A stretch of DNA of 64,000 bases, from the NCBI RefSeq assembly GCF_022810765.1, contig NZ_CP094494.1, positions 3,435,065 to 3,499,064 on the forward strand. The letters are read 5' to 3'. A program made the position numbers and the translations under genes. The notes beneath the pieces are model-generated. The model was not told the DNA's origin. It did not search any database and saw only the letters and a program-made list of their open reading frames with translations. Of the stretch, positions 34,914 to 45,044 are shown piece by piece. The DNA is from Winogradskyella sp. MH6. GTDB lineage: Bacteria; Bacteroidota; Bacteroidia; Flavobacteriales; Flavobacteriaceae. Numbering within the stretch: the stretch's first letter is position 1; every line of letters begins with the position of its first letter.

Positions 34914-35918
34914 TTACTTAAAGAATAGATATGGAAAAGCTTTCTCTGGCTGTTTTCCTAATACTACGATATTGAATGTAGATTTTATAAACCCATAACC
35001 GTAACCAAAAAACTGAACCAAAATAGCTACTAAGGACAACACAGCTACTATTAAACTTTTACTGCTTATTAGAGCTAATATAAAAGCAACAGCAAAATAA
35101 AACACATATAAATATAATGGTAACATAAAATTAAACAAACCAAAACCAATAGCCACTATTAATCCAAAGGAAAAAAAAGTAGGCAACCAATAGGTTAAAC
35201 TTTTAGATTTAGGATGCCATTTATTGAGTATTGGCCTTACCATACCAAATTTGTTAACCTGCTTGTAAAATTTAGACCAAGAAATACGACGTTTGTGATA
35301 TACAAAAGCATTTTCTATTAAGGTAGTTTTAAAACCTAACTTTAATAGTCTTAGAGACAAGTCTGGGTCTTCACCTGGATGTATTTTACCGAATCCGCCT
35401 GTTTTTAAAAAAGCCTCTTTAGATAATCCCATATTAAAACTTCTGGGTTGAAAATCTTCAATTTGCTGTTTTCCGCCTCTTATACCACCTGTTGTAATAA
35501 AAGATGTCATTGCAAAATTAATTGCCTTTTGAAGGTCTGAAAATGATTGATGTGCTCCATCTGGACCACCAAAACAATCATAATATCTATTTGAAAGAAA
35601 ACTGTTTACCTCTACCAAATAATTTGATGGTAGAATAACATCGGAATCTAAAATGATAAAGTAATTTCCTTTTGCATGTTTCATCCCAAAGTTTCTAGAA
35701 TCTCCAGGTCCTGAATTCTCTTTAAAGTAATAGGATATATTTAATTGACCTTCAAAATTATTGATTATGTCCTCTGATTTTAAAGAAGAACCATCTTCTA
35801 CAATCACGATTTCATAATCTAAATTTCCTTGCAAACCTTTAAAACTCTCAAGTAATTCTTTAATTTCTTCAGGTCTGTTGTATACAGGAATTATAAAAGA
35901 AAAAGATAATGTCTTCAT
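34914..35918 (-). CDS. GT2 glycosyltransferase with C-terminal membrane segments
   Basis: A 334-residue family 2 glycosyltransferase. The GT-A domain begins FSFIIPVYNRPEEIKELL and shows VIVEDGSS, SGPGDSRNFGMKHAKG and the metal-binding FIILDSDVILP. GFGKIHPGEDPDLSLRLLK holds the family's ED motif. After about residue 240 there are three to four membrane segments (YWLPTFFSFGLIVAIG onwards), so it works at the inner membrane on an envelope glycan. The start is the ATG at 35918; an earlier in-frame ATG lies upstream of a -7-type box. The donor and acceptor are unknown. It is co-transcribed with the YbbR gene and coaE. Confidence 0.87.
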   Translation of the reverse strand: MKTLSFSFIIPVYNRPEEIKELLESFKGLQGNLDYEIVIVEDGSSLKSEDIINNFEGQLNISYYFKENSGPGDSRNFGMKHAKGNYFIILDSDVILPSNYLVEVNSFLSNRYYDCFGGPDGAHQSFSDLQKAINFAMTSFITTGGIRGGKQQIEDFQPRSFNMGLSKEAFLKTGGFGKIHPGEDPDLSLRLLKLGFKTTLIENAFVYHKRRISWSKFYKQVNKFGMVRPILNKWHPKSKSLTYWLPTFFSFGLIVAIGFGLFNFMLPLYLYVFYFAVAFILALISSKSLIVAVLSLVAILVQFFGYGYGFIKSTFNIVVLGKQPEKAFPYLFFK

Positions 35919-35923
35919 AGCTA

Positions 35924-35931
35924 CAAAAGTA
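35924..35931 (-). promoter_or_regulatory. Putative -7 box at the GT2 start
   Basis: Reads TACTTTTG on the minus strand, a match to TAnnTTTG, ending five bases before the ATG at 35918. It implies a leaderless or nearly leaderless message. A TTG lies upstream but at only 13 bases spacing. Confidence 0.35.
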
Positions 35932-35945
35932 ACTAAAGAAAATAC

Positions 35946-35971
35946 AAAAGCCACCTGTACAGGTGGCTTTT
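35946..35971 (-). terminator. Palindromic intrinsic terminator
   Basis: AAAAGCCACCTGT (35946-35958) and ACAGGTGGCTTTT (35959-35971) form a perfect 26-base palindrome. It lies between the stop of the T9SS protein gene (35994) and the GT2 gene, so it ends the former's transcript on the minus strand. Confidence 0.85.
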
Positions 35972-35993
35972 GATAAATTTATATTAATCTAAA

Positions 35994-38948
35994 TTATTGC
36001 TTAATCACTCTTACAGTTTTAGTAATATTAGCAATAGTAACTTTCACAAAATAAGTACCATCTTGTAAGCTAGACATATCCAATTCACTATTAACAGTGT
36101 TTGGGGTAGCTCTTAATACTTCTTGACCTAACATATTATACATTGTAACATTCTCAATAGTGTTTTGAGCATTTAATCTTAATGTATTTTTTACTGGGTT
36201 AGGATAGTAAGTAAAAGCTGCCTCATCTTCAAAGCTAGCTGAAGAAAGCGTTGCGCTAAATGCAGATACTTGGAAATTAATTATAGCATCTCCACTATAC
36301 TCCCATACTCTTACGTATACTGTTTGATCTGCTAAACCATCTACTGGCTCTATAACAACTTGAGAATAATTACCGTCAGGAGAATCATCATCATCACACT
36401 CTAATAGACTTAAAGAACCGCAGGTACCAGTGTAAACAGCCATACCACTATCTCCGCCATTTCCAGTAGGATCAGCATTGGTTTCTATTGTTAAATTTCC
36501 ATCAGATGGAACCGTAACAGCATACCAAACATCTCCACCATTTCCTGTACTATCAGTTGGGTCATAAGAAGCACAGCCTGGTAATGGCAATTCACCAGAT
36601 CCAGTTGCACCTGCATTAGTCTGCCCTGTAAGAGGGTTATCTTCAAAAGTTCCGCCTGGAGTTAATGCAATTGCACCATCACAATTATCATTTGAAGGTG
36701 GGCAAGCAACTTGTGTTAAAGCTGAACTTGATTGTGTACAACTAGCATCATTATCATCTACAACAGTAATAATAACATCTGTTCCATTAACGTAAGGTCC
36801 AAATGTTAATGTTGTAACACCTGTAGCAGGTTGGGTAGGACTACCTTGGTCATCACTTACTGTTAAGTCTGTTGCTGATCCCATATCTGTAATATCAACT
36901 TCAAGATTAAAACCACCAGAAACATCACAATCATTAATTACCGTATAAGCAACCGTAGCATTAGTGCAAGTATTTTCAGTAATATCTATAGTGTAAGCTG
37001 TAGTTTGTGGAGCTGCCCATGTAGAGATTACAAAATAATATGTTGTACCATTAGTAACTGCCACATCATCTAATGCTATATCACCACCTGCAAATCCATT
37101 CACACCACCTTCTGCACAAGCTGTACCAATATCAGCACAATCTGTATACATAAAAATACCCGTATATGTACCCACACCTGATAATAAAACGTTAATTGAA
37201 CCATCTGACGTAGCTGTGTATGAATATACCACATCATTACCATTTAAGTAATTGTTAGTACTTCCACATCCCGTAGCTCCTGGAGAACCATCATAAATGT
37301 CATTATAGCTAGCTGTATCTCCAGAATCATTATATGGTAAGGATCCAACTACCAATGGATCTGAACAATCATCTCCAGGCGGTGGGTTACCTGTTGAAAA
37401 ACTCCATTCAGAACAAGGACCTGTTGCTGGTGTAAGTCCATTGTAAGGTACAACAGACCAATAAAGTGTAGTGTTAAAGGCTACTCCAGTAATATCAACA
37501 TTTGTATCTGTTGACCCTAACAACCCTAAAGATGTTAAGGCTCCTGAAGTTTCTCCAAAGAAAATCTCGTAATCCGTAGGTGCTGGCCCAGAAGAAGGAG
37601 CAGTCCAACTTATATTTACAGTACCTCCTGTAACATCAGTTGCCATGTTAGCTGGAGAAATTGGTGCTTCTGCACAGTTTGGTGCCGCTGGAGGTGTAAA
37701 TTCTTGAATACAAAAATCATCTGTAGTTAATGTTTGAAAGCTATCTTTCCAAATTGCCATTCTGTAGTTAGTAGAAGGCATTAAAACTAAATCAACACTA
37801 GCTGGCATTGCTGCACAAACAATCTCAGTTCCTCCACATGAGTCTAAGATGACATACTCATTATTAGAACCAGAATTTGAAATAGTTACACCACCAGATG
37901 CTGTAGTTGTAAATTCATACCAAAAACCTCTATTATCACCTGTAGCATCACAAGAACCAGTACCTCCGATATTTGGTGCTGTAGAAAAATCAATAGTAAA
38001 TGGAGTTGCAGTACTACAATCAGCCTCAACTGTAGCCGAAATTGGAGAGATACATGATTCTCCAAGGTTCGGTTGGGTCCATTGTACAGTTACATAACCA
38101 CTATCTCCTGCTCCACCACCACAATTAGATTGAACATATATATCATATGTTTCGCCTGGGGTTAATCCCATTAGTGTTAAAGAAGGAGTTGTCATTACCG
38201 TACCAGATGTTCCACCACCTCCTTGAGCGTATGGAGATACACCATATTCATACGTCCAATCTGTTTCAGAACCACCAGCAGTCCATGAAATATCTGCATC
38301 AGTAGTACTTGTTGCGGAAGCCGTTAAACCGAGTGGATCTGGACATGACGGCGGTGTTGCAGAAGTAATTGTTGGTGATTGAAAACAAAAACCGTAGTTC
38401 CAATCCGTACCATTTGGATTATCATCATAAGATATACGGTATCTAAAACCAGAAAGCTGAGTTGCTGTAAACGACGCAATATTCAATATATCTGACGTGT
38501 AAGTTACAGGCGTACCACTACAAAAATCATCTGTTATTGTAGTTGTTGTGCCTAATGCGTCAAAATTAGTTCCCCAGTTAACCCAAGTCGCACCATCAGC
38601 ATCCCAATATTGAAAAACAAGTTCATCATCAGCTAAGTAATAATAAACATAATCAGCAGAAACAGTTAACCATGTTTCACCTGCTGTAAATGCGGCTGTT
38701 AAATCTATGACTGGAGATTCTGCAGCAATATCATCATCACTAGGATTACCTGCATCATCATCGTCATACGCAAAATTTGAAGTTACTGTTGGATCAGCTT
38801 CAAACGCTGTAGGATCCGAATTGTATGTTCCCGTAATAGTCCAAGCTGCATTAGGCCAACTAGCATTTTGATTAAGTGTTTGTGCAACACCTACAAACGA
38901 CCCTAGCATGAACATTATTACAAAAACATTAATTGTAATTTTTTTCAT
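35994..38948 (-). CDS. Secreted FN3-repeat protein with T9SS sorting domain
   Basis: A 984-residue exported protein. A signal peptide (about 1-23, ending GVAQT) is followed by an N-terminal beta region. At least two fibronectin type III domains come next (CPDPLGLTASATSTTDADISW... and NCAEAPISPANMATDVTGGT...), then several beta-sandwich modules with CxxP-type ends, such as DDCSDPLVVGSLPYNDSGDT and NDNCDGAIALTPGGTF, which resemble pre-peptidase C-terminal-like domains. The C-terminus from about 908 (FTYYPNPVKNTLRL ... GTYFVKVTIANITKTVRVIKQ) is a type A T9SS sorting domain, so it is probably anchored to or released from the cell surface. No catalytic domain is visible; adhesion or matrix binding is likely. 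Confidence 0.87.
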   Translation of the reverse strand: MKKITINVFVIMFMLGSFVGVAQTLNQNASWPNAAWTITGTYNSDPTAFEADPTVTSNFAYDDDDAGNPSDDDIAAESPVIDLTAAFTAGETWLTVSADYVYYYLADDELVFQYWDADGATWVNWGTNFDALGTTTTITDDFCSGTPVTYTSDILNIASFTATQLSGFRYRISYDDNPNGTDWNYGFCFQSPTITSATPPSCPDPLGLTASATSTTDADISWTAGGSETDWTYEYGVSPYAQGGGGTSGTVMTTPSLTLMGLTPGETYDIYVQSNCGGGAGDSGYVTVQWTQPNLGESCISPISATVEADCSTATPFTIDFSTAPNIGGTGSCDATGDNRGFWYEFTTTASGGVTISNSGSNNEYVILDSCGGTEIVCAAMPASVDLVLMPSTNYRMAIWKDSFQTLTTDDFCIQEFTPPAAPNCAEAPISPANMATDVTGGTVNISWTAPSSGPAPTDYEIFFGETSGALTSLGLLGSTDTNVDITGVAFNTTLYWSVVPYNGLTPATGPCSEWSFSTGNPPPGDDCSDPLVVGSLPYNDSGDTASYNDIYDGSPGATGCGSTNNYLNGNDVVYSYTATSDGSINVLLSGVGTYTGIFMYTDCADIGTACAEGGVNGFAGGDIALDDVAVTNGTTYYFVISTWAAPQTTAYTIDITENTCTNATVAYTVINDCDVSGGFNLEVDITDMGSATDLTVSDDQGSPTQPATGVTTLTFGPYVNGTDVIITVVDDNDASCTQSSSALTQVACPPSNDNCDGAIALTPGGTFEDNPLTGQTNAGATGSGELPLPGCASYDPTDSTGNGGDVWYAVTVPSDGNLTIETNADPTGNGGDSGMAVYTGTCGSLSLLECDDDDSPDGNYSQVVIEPVDGLADQTVYVRVWEYSGDAIINFQVSAFSATLSSASFEDEAAFTYYPNPVKNTLRLNAQNTIENVTMYNMLGQEVLRATPNTVNSELDMSSLQDGTYFVKVTIANITKTVRVIKQ

Positions 38949-39074
38949 ATAAACATTTATTTTAAGTTAGTAATATGTTAAAAATATGTCAATATTTTAC
39001 AATATACCTACTCATTATTTACTAATCGACAAAAAACATAAAACATCGCCGTAATACATGTTGGTACTATTTAA

Positions 39075-42000
39075 TTATAACACCAAAATCTTTTTAGTAA
39101 AACTTTTATTATCTCTAATAATTTTTAACACATAAACACCTGTATCAAAATCTCTTAGAATAAGGTTTGTAGAGTTATTAATTATGTTAAAGACTGAGCT
39201 ATAAGATTGTATTTTTCTACCTCCAACATCATAAAGCTCAATAGTCTCAGAACCATTTGTATTTGTTATAGTTATTTCATTGTTTGTAACAGGATTTGGG
39301 TAGACATGCATATTAAGATCAAAATCATCAACACTTAACGAACCATAAAAATATGGCACAGCAAAATCAAATGTGTCTCCTGCAATCTCATGCCCGATAA
39401 ATCTTCCTGGTATATCGTCTGCAGGTGGGTGTATACCGCCCCAAATTCTACTTAAACTCGTTTGATCTGATGCATCTTTGTATGTAGCCCATTGTAATAC
39501 CACATCAACTGAAGGTCCTTCTTCAAATTCTAAAAACTCATTAGCTTTTGCTACAAACTCACCTAATCCACCTGGAAAGAATTCACTACCTGTCATCATG
39601 GTCATTAATTCTGAAGCAGTTCTAGAAAAAGTAGAGTGACCAGAAACATAGCCTGCAAACGGAGGGGTTACAAAGGTTGGTCTTTGATATGGGTACCAAT
39701 CCTCTGCTAAAATCCAGCCAACTCCTGCCTGATCGGTTTCTGTATCACCTATAAAATCATGGCCTTTCCATGTGTAAAGTTTTATCTTTCCAACATGTTG
39801 ATTTGCAAATCCAGCTAACGGATCACCTGCTTCAACAACTTCAATATAACCATCTATCAATTCTATTCCGCCTACATGGTAATTATCTAAAGTGTTATCT
39901 GTACTTTGTCCACGTTCCGCCATAGAACGTATTGCAGAAATTGGTCTTATATAATCATACCAACCCTTTACACTCCAAGCAGAAACAGCAGCATCATGCA
40001 TGCCTCCACCTAAAATAAAATAAGCTTTAACATCCCACTCTAAAGGATCTAATACATCTCCCTGACCTTCAAATCGCTTTTCAAACATTGGGTGATCATT
40101 TACATAATTTAGTATCGTGAACCAATGTCCTGGTGGAGTTTCTGAACTTGGTCCATCAGCCCAAAACTCGGCTAGCACTCTAGTGTAATCACCTCTTGGC
40201 ACCATATTAACCTCATATGGATTACCGGTTACAGGATTTATTGAATATCCGTTACTATTGAATCCACCATCAAAGAAATTATAAAAGTTAGGATATTCTG
40301 TATAACTGGTTGGGAAGTTACTTATATCAACATTACCTATTGAATTTGGTGAAATATCCCACATAACACCGTCTGCTTGATCTAAATGGGATTGCCATAC
40401 CGACACCATAGAAAATCCCCATTTATAGGCATCACTTGCTGCATTTTCTTCTGTTAAACTTATGTAAGGAGGATCTGTAGGGTCGTGAAACACGTGGTAA
40501 TTATTCCCTTCTCGCTGATAAGTAACTCTATCTTCTTCAGTAAGAGCAAAACCATATACATTTCCCCATTCAGGACTTAAAAATGGAGGTACATTGCTAT
40601 CTATAATATTTCCGCTTTGATCAATAAAAGATTCTAAACCTAAAGGTTGCCAACGGTTTGGGTCTTGAATAGGCGGATTATTATTATCATCTAATGCATA
40701 AGCCTGATTTGCTGGTTGATAATACGCATTATCATAGCCTGTTGCCTCCCTAGAACCATCCTGCAGTCCATAATCTATTATTGACTGTGCTATAAAATTA
40801 CCTAGTGCTGCAGCATCCCCATCTTCATACATTAAAGATGTATTATTGATATCGTAACCCAACTTCTCCATTAACAAATCAAATCTTGCTTGAGTTTCTT
40901 CAAGTCCTGGAGAATACTGAAAACGATGAGTCATCAAACGATACATGGCATAGCTGATAGCCTTACTTACCGAAGTGTCCAAATCTTCATTTGGCGTAAA
41001 ATCTTCTAAAACAGTGGAAAAACCATGAACTGTATTTCCTATAAAATAAGGAGTTGCAATATCGTCATAGATTGCCCAAGCATCATACATTGCAATACCA
41101 GTGTGAAATAAGTTTCTTGCATGTACTGTAGGCCTTGCAAAATCTTTTCTAATGGCTTCCAGCAAAGCTTCATTCCATAATCTTGAAATTGAAATATCTT
41201 CTGGCAGATTGTCAACTCCTAGCTCCACATCTATTGCTACTTCTTGACTGGAACACTGATCGTCTGTTTCTGTAATAGCAACGCTTCCAAATTCTTCTAA
41301 ATGCCACCTAACAGTTATTGAATTTGTTCCCTGACCACTTACTAATTCACCACCAGAAACAACCCAATTTGCAGTAGAACCAGCGGCAATATTATAAGTA
41401 TAAGTTTCCGTTCTTAAAAAAGACGAACTTGTATTACCAACAATAGTTTGAGAAGGCAAATACATACATGAGCCATCATCTAATGTTGCATCTGGATTGT
41501 AGTTACAAGACGAAGGATCTGTACATCCATAAATCTTTTGACTTGGTTGAATACTTAAAACCTCTAGACCACTACCTTCGGTTAATTTTACAGTAGTGTT
41601 TGAAGATAAGTTAGGATAATTTTCTACTAGTCCTGATGGCCATTTTACCTCTAAACTTAAGATTTCGCTTGTACCGTTTAAGCCAAAATGTATTGCTTTT
41701 AGACTTTGCCCCAAAAAGCCAACTCCCGTATAATAACGCTTTAACGTTCCGTTGGTAGTTGTTAATGTTAATGTTGTCCCAATTGCATCTCTGTTAGATG
41801 TTGTGCCTTGCAAATGAACTTTAAACCAATTTAAATTTGTTTCAGTATCATCGAAGTTTAAAAGTTTATTTTCATAAAAAATGATTGAACCATCACCATT
41901 TGTAATTAATAAATCTGAATCTCCATCATTGTCATAATCAAAATCTAAAACCTCAACACTTTCAGTGCTCCCATTAACACCTATCTCTACGGAAGCATTT

Positions 42001-43091
42001 TCAAAGGTTGGTTGTCCTTGACTATGAAGGTTTCTGTAATAGACATTTTGCTCTGGTCCATTACTCTCAAAACCATTAGCAATAAACAAATCCTCATCAC
42101 CATCTAAATCGAAATCTGAAAATTTTGTTCCCCAAGCCCAACCTGTGTCTGAAACACCATAAGTAGTTGAAACATCAGAATAATTATTAGATCCATTATT
42201 TTGAAAGAGTAAATTTTCATCTATTCCTGTGTTGAAAAAATCAAAATCACCGTCATTATCAAAATCTCCTATAGCCAGACCTTTACCATCAATCATATTA
42301 TCTAATCCATAGGTAACTGCCTCTTCAGTAAAAGAAGTACCATTTTGATTGATGTATAGATAATTTGAATCCTCAGGATAGTTGGTAACGATTACATCCA
42401 TCCAACCATCATTATTTATATCAAAAGGAAATGAAGTGTAACTACTACTTGACGTTGTTTCTGTAAGACCTAATTCTGCAGTAACATCCGTAAATGTATT
42501 GTTACCATTATTTTTATATAAGGAGTTTGAGCCACAATAACCCCAATCTGATATATAAATATCTAATAGTCCATCATTGTCATAGTCAAACCAAGTTGCA
42601 CCTGTGTTTATACAATCATTGGTTGCGCCAAAACCCGAAATTTCGGTAACATTGGCAAACGTACCATTACCAAGATTTCTCCATAATTGAACCTTTAGAG
42701 AGTAGGTTAAAAACAAGTCTGGAAAACCGTCATTATTATAATCTCCCCAAGATGCACTATACTTATAGCCTTGTTGAGCTAATGAAGATTGTACATCTTC
42801 TTCTGCTGTAAGTAACTCAACCAAACCTGATGTTTCTGTTACATCAGTAAATGAACCATCATTATTATTTTTATATAAACGACTATAACTAGTTACATCT
42901 TCAGAATTCTCAATTGAGTTTGCCACAACAAAAATGTCTAAATCATTATCCCCATCGTAATCTGCAACTGCAACTCCATTGTTATTTTGTAATATTCCCA
43001 AGCCAACAAGACTTTCTATTCTTTCAAAAGATTGGCCAGAAATAATACTACTAAATAAAAACAAACAAGCTAAGGGGTAATATTTATTCAC
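39075..43091 (-). CDS. FG-GAP/ASPIC-UnbV - vanadium haloperoxidase fusion with probable T9SS tail
   Basis: A 1,338-residue exported fusion. A signal peptide (about 1-19) precedes FG-GAP/VCBS repeats with calcium-loop motifs such as DYDGDNDLD and DYNNDGFPD (about 25-425), an ASPIC/UnbV domain (about 432-500), and a cysteine module CTDPSSCNYNPDATLDDGSC near 521. From about 632 a vanadium-dependent haloperoxidase/PAP2 domain carries all three vanadate-binding motifs: K1042-x6-R1049-P, SGH ending at H1152, and S-R1215-x5-H1221-x3-D. The tail from about 1259 (YPNPVTNNEITI...) is a T9SS type A sorting domain. It probably oxidises halides or hydrolyses phosphate at the cell surface. It lies beside a shorter FG-GAP paralogue. 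Confidence 0.88.
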   Translation of the reverse strand: MNKYYPLACLFLFSSIISGQSFERIESLVGLGILQNNNGVAVADYDGDNDLDIFVVANSIENSEDVTSYSRLYKNNNDGSFTDVTETSGLVELLTAEEDVQSSLAQQGYKYSASWGDYNNDGFPDLFLTYSLKVQLWRNLGNGTFANVTEISGFGATNDCINTGATWFDYDNDGLLDIYISDWGYCGSNSLYKNNGNNTFTDVTAELGLTETTSSSSYTSFPFDINNDGWMDVIVTNYPEDSNYLYINQNGTSFTEEAVTYGLDNMIDGKGLAIGDFDNDGDFDFFNTGIDENLLFQNNGSNNYSDVSTTYGVSDTGWAWGTKFSDFDLDGDEDLFIANGFESNGPEQNVYYRNLHSQGQPTFENASVEIGVNGSTESVEVLDFDYDNDGDSDLLITNGDGSIIFYENKLLNFDDTETNLNWFKVHLQGTTSNRDAIGTTLTLTTTNGTLKRYYTGVGFLGQSLKAIHFGLNGTSEILSLEVKWPSGLVENYPNLSSNTTVKLTEGSGLEVLSIQPSQKIYGCTDPSSCNYNPDATLDDGSCMYLPSQTIVGNTSSSFLRTETYTYNIAAGSTANWVVSGGELVSGQGTNSITVRWHLEEFGSVAITETDDQCSSQEVAIDVELGVDNLPEDISISRLWNEALLEAIRKDFARPTVHARNLFHTGIAMYDAWAIYDDIATPYFIGNTVHGFSTVLEDFTPNEDLDTSVSKAISYAMYRLMTHRFQYSPGLEETQARFDLLMEKLGYDINNTSLMYEDGDAAALGNFIAQSIIDYGLQDGSREATGYDNAYYQPANQAYALDDNNNPPIQDPNRWQPLGLESFIDQSGNIIDSNVPPFLSPEWGNVYGFALTEEDRVTYQREGNNYHVFHDPTDPPYISLTEENAASDAYKWGFSMVSVWQSHLDQADGVMWDISPNSIGNVDISNFPTSYTEYPNFYNFFDGGFNSNGYSINPVTGNPYEVNMVPRGDYTRVLAEFWADGPSSETPPGHWFTILNYVNDHPMFEKRFEGQGDVLDPLEWDVKAYFILGGGMHDAAVSAWSVKGWYDYIRPISAIRSMAERGQSTDNTLDNYHVGGIELIDGYIEVVEAGDPLAGFANQHVGKIKLYTWKGHDFIGDTETDQAGVGWILAEDWYPYQRPTFVTPPFAGYVSGHSTFSRTASELMTMMTGSEFFPGGLGEFVAKANEFLEFEEGPSVDVVLQWATYKDASDQTSLSRIWGGIHPPADDIPGRFIGHEIAGDTFDFAVPYFYGSLSVDDFDLNMHVYPNPVTNNEITITNTNGSETIELYDVGGRKIQSYSSVFNIINNSTNLILRDFDTGVYVLKIIRDNKSFTKKILVL

Positions 43092-43202
43092 GAATAAGGG
43101 TTTTAATTTTAAATATAGTTTATTGCTTTTTAGGATAAAATTAACACAAACAACAATCGATGAAACGGATAAATCTACGACAAAAGACTTTGAAACATCT
43201 AA

Positions 43203-44930
43203 CTATTTCTTAATCAACTTTAAAGTTTTGACATAGTGGTTATTGAACTTTAATTTACAGAAATATAAGCCTGATTCTAAAAAACCTATATCAACATCTA
43301 ATTTAACACCATCATTTACTTTATTTATGATCGTTTTTCCTAATTCATCATAGATTTCATACTCATTTATTTCTTGTGAGGATATAACTAAAAGTTTATC
43401 TGAAATAGGATTTTTAAATTTAACAGCTGGTACAAATTGGTTTTCATAAACAGATAAAGTAGATCCTTCTACTATATTTAATGTTTGGTTGACCGAAACA
43501 TCATAAAAAACATCTTGCATACCGCTTAACCAAGTAACCTTTACATAATCTATTGTTGTACCTGAACCTACCCCAAAAAACTCAGATGCGCTGTTCTGAC
43601 CTAGATATCCTTCACCACAAAGTGTATATCTGTATTGTTTTAGCCCATTAACACTAATTTCAATCGTAGACCCTATTCCTTGCCTATTACTAACTGTACC
43701 TTCTAATTTTACCTTTAACCAATTGTTTGAAGTTGTAGTAAGATTTTTCCATAAAAACAGGTCTTCATTACCCGAATTACTCACTACGATCTCGGGATAC
43801 CCATCATTATCTATATCGCCTATGGCATTTGCATAACTTTCAAGGTTGTCATAATTAAAGCTACCATTACTAAGTAAAGAAAAGGTATCATTTGTTAGGT
43901 TTTCATAGAAAGCTGCCGACAAAAATCCAGGAACAGAACCATCAGAAGCTCCACTAACATAAAGATCTAAATCACCGTCATTCTCTGCATCTAAAAACAC
44001 AGAACCCCAAGCTGTACTATTAAAAGTAGTTCCCGAAACCAATGCCATATCTGTAAAAGTTCCATTTGCATTATTTTTAAAAAGCACATTACCATCTGGT
44101 CCGTTTGTAATGTATATATCAAACCAACCATCATTATTATAATCACCTATAGTTGTACTCATAGCATCTATTGACACATTAGTACCAGAGGATTCTCCTA
44201 CCTCAGTATATGTTCCGTCACCATTATTATGATACAACAGGTTTTGCGTTTGAGTCTTATCATTGGCTACGTATATATCTTGCCAACCGTCATTATCGTA
44301 ATCAAAAAATGCTGAACAAAATGATAAATGACTTCCATTACCAATCCCAGTAACATCACTAACATTAGTAAAAGTTCCATCTCCATTATTTTTAAACAGA
44401 TAATTTGGAATCTGAAAATTAACATCCCTATTGCTTAAAAAGACATCTAAATAACCATCATTATTATAGTCTCCCCAAGAAGAGCCATAAGTAAATATAT
44501 TTGGCACTGGCAGACCTGACGAAGTAGTAACATCTGTTAATGAGTTGTTATTATTTTGATAAAGCCTATTGCCTTCTGTATCACTAGTTACATACAAATC
44601 ATAGTCTCCGTCGTTATCATAGTCGACCCAAATAGGCTGCCTTTGTTGATATGTATTATTAGGCACTAGGCTTGTTTCTAGAATAAAGAATCCACCAGAT
44701 GTATTTTTATAGATTAATAGGTTTTGAGAATCTTCTGTGGCTAATGTTATATCATCCCAACCATCATTATTATAGTCAAAAAAAGAAATACCACCTCCCA
44801 AGTCTATTATACCACACGAATCACCTACTCCACGCGCAGAAGCCTGATTTTGAAAATTTATTTGCGCACAAATTGATGAACATAAAAAAAAGAAAACTAC
44901 CTGAGTTATGTAATTTGCAAACCTATACAT
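43203..44930 (-). CDS. FG-GAP/ASPIC-UnbV (CRTAC-like) protein, probable T9SS tail
   Basis: A 575-residue exported protein. A signal peptide (about 1-22, ending SICAQ) is followed by six or more FG-GAP/VCBS repeats with Asp/Asn-rich calcium loops (DYNNDGWDD, DYDNDGDYD, DYNNDGYLD, DYDNDGWQD). An ASPIC/UnbV domain follows (SNRQGIGSTIEISVNGLKQ ... GEGYLGQNSASEFFG ... VKVTWLSGMQD). The C-terminal 70 residues (FKNPISDKLLVISSQEINEYEIYDELGK ... LKLIKK) look like a T9SS type A sorting domain, though the usual YPNP is replaced by KNP. It is a paralogue of the N-terminal part of the neighbouring haloperoxidase fusion. It is probably a surface binding protein; no enzyme domain is visible. Confidence 0.83.
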   Translation of the reverse strand: MYRFANYITQVVFFFLCSSICAQINFQNQASARGVGDSCGIIDLGGGISFFDYNNDGWDDITLATEDSQNLLIYKNTSGGFFILETSLVPNNTYQQRQPIWVDYDNDGDYDLYVTSDTEGNRLYQNNNNSLTDVTTSSGLPVPNIFTYGSSWGDYNNDGYLDVFLSNRDVNFQIPNYLFKNNGDGTFTNVSDVTGIGNGSHLSFCSAFFDYDNDGWQDIYVANDKTQTQNLLYHNNGDGTYTEVGESSGTNVSIDAMSTTIGDYNNDGWFDIYITNGPDGNVLFKNNANGTFTDMALVSGTTFNSTAWGSVFLDAENDGDLDLYVSGASDGSVPGFLSAAFYENLTNDTFSLLSNGSFNYDNLESYANAIGDIDNDGYPEIVVSNSGNEDLFLWKNLTTTSNNWLKVKLEGTVSNRQGIGSTIEISVNGLKQYRYTLCGEGYLGQNSASEFFGVGSGTTIDYVKVTWLSGMQDVFYDVSVNQTLNIVEGSTLSVYENQFVPAVKFKNPISDKLLVISSQEINEYEIYDELGKTIINKVNDGVKLDVDIGFLESGLYFCKLKFNNHYVKTLKLIKK

Positions 44931-44982
44931 TGAATAGCAATTTTACCCACCATCTAAACATAAGGTATTATCATTTGTTTAA

Positions 44983-45013
44983 CAAAAAAAGCGCAACTTT
45001 TTTAAAGTTACGC
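44983..45013 (-). terminator. Intrinsic terminator of fabI
   Basis: On the minus strand GCGTAACTTT pairs with AAGTTGCGC across a short A-rich loop, with one mismatch or G-T pair, followed by TTTTTTT. It lies 32 bases after the fabI stop codon. Confidence 0.8.
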
Positions 45014-45044
45014 CTCAATTATTAAATTATATGCTTATTTCACC

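Noticed and set aside
34914..35918. YbbR-coaE-GT2 run as a cyclic-di-AMP control locus
   Set aside because: YbbR proteins regulate CdaA in Firmicutes, but no diadenylate cyclase gene lies next to it here.
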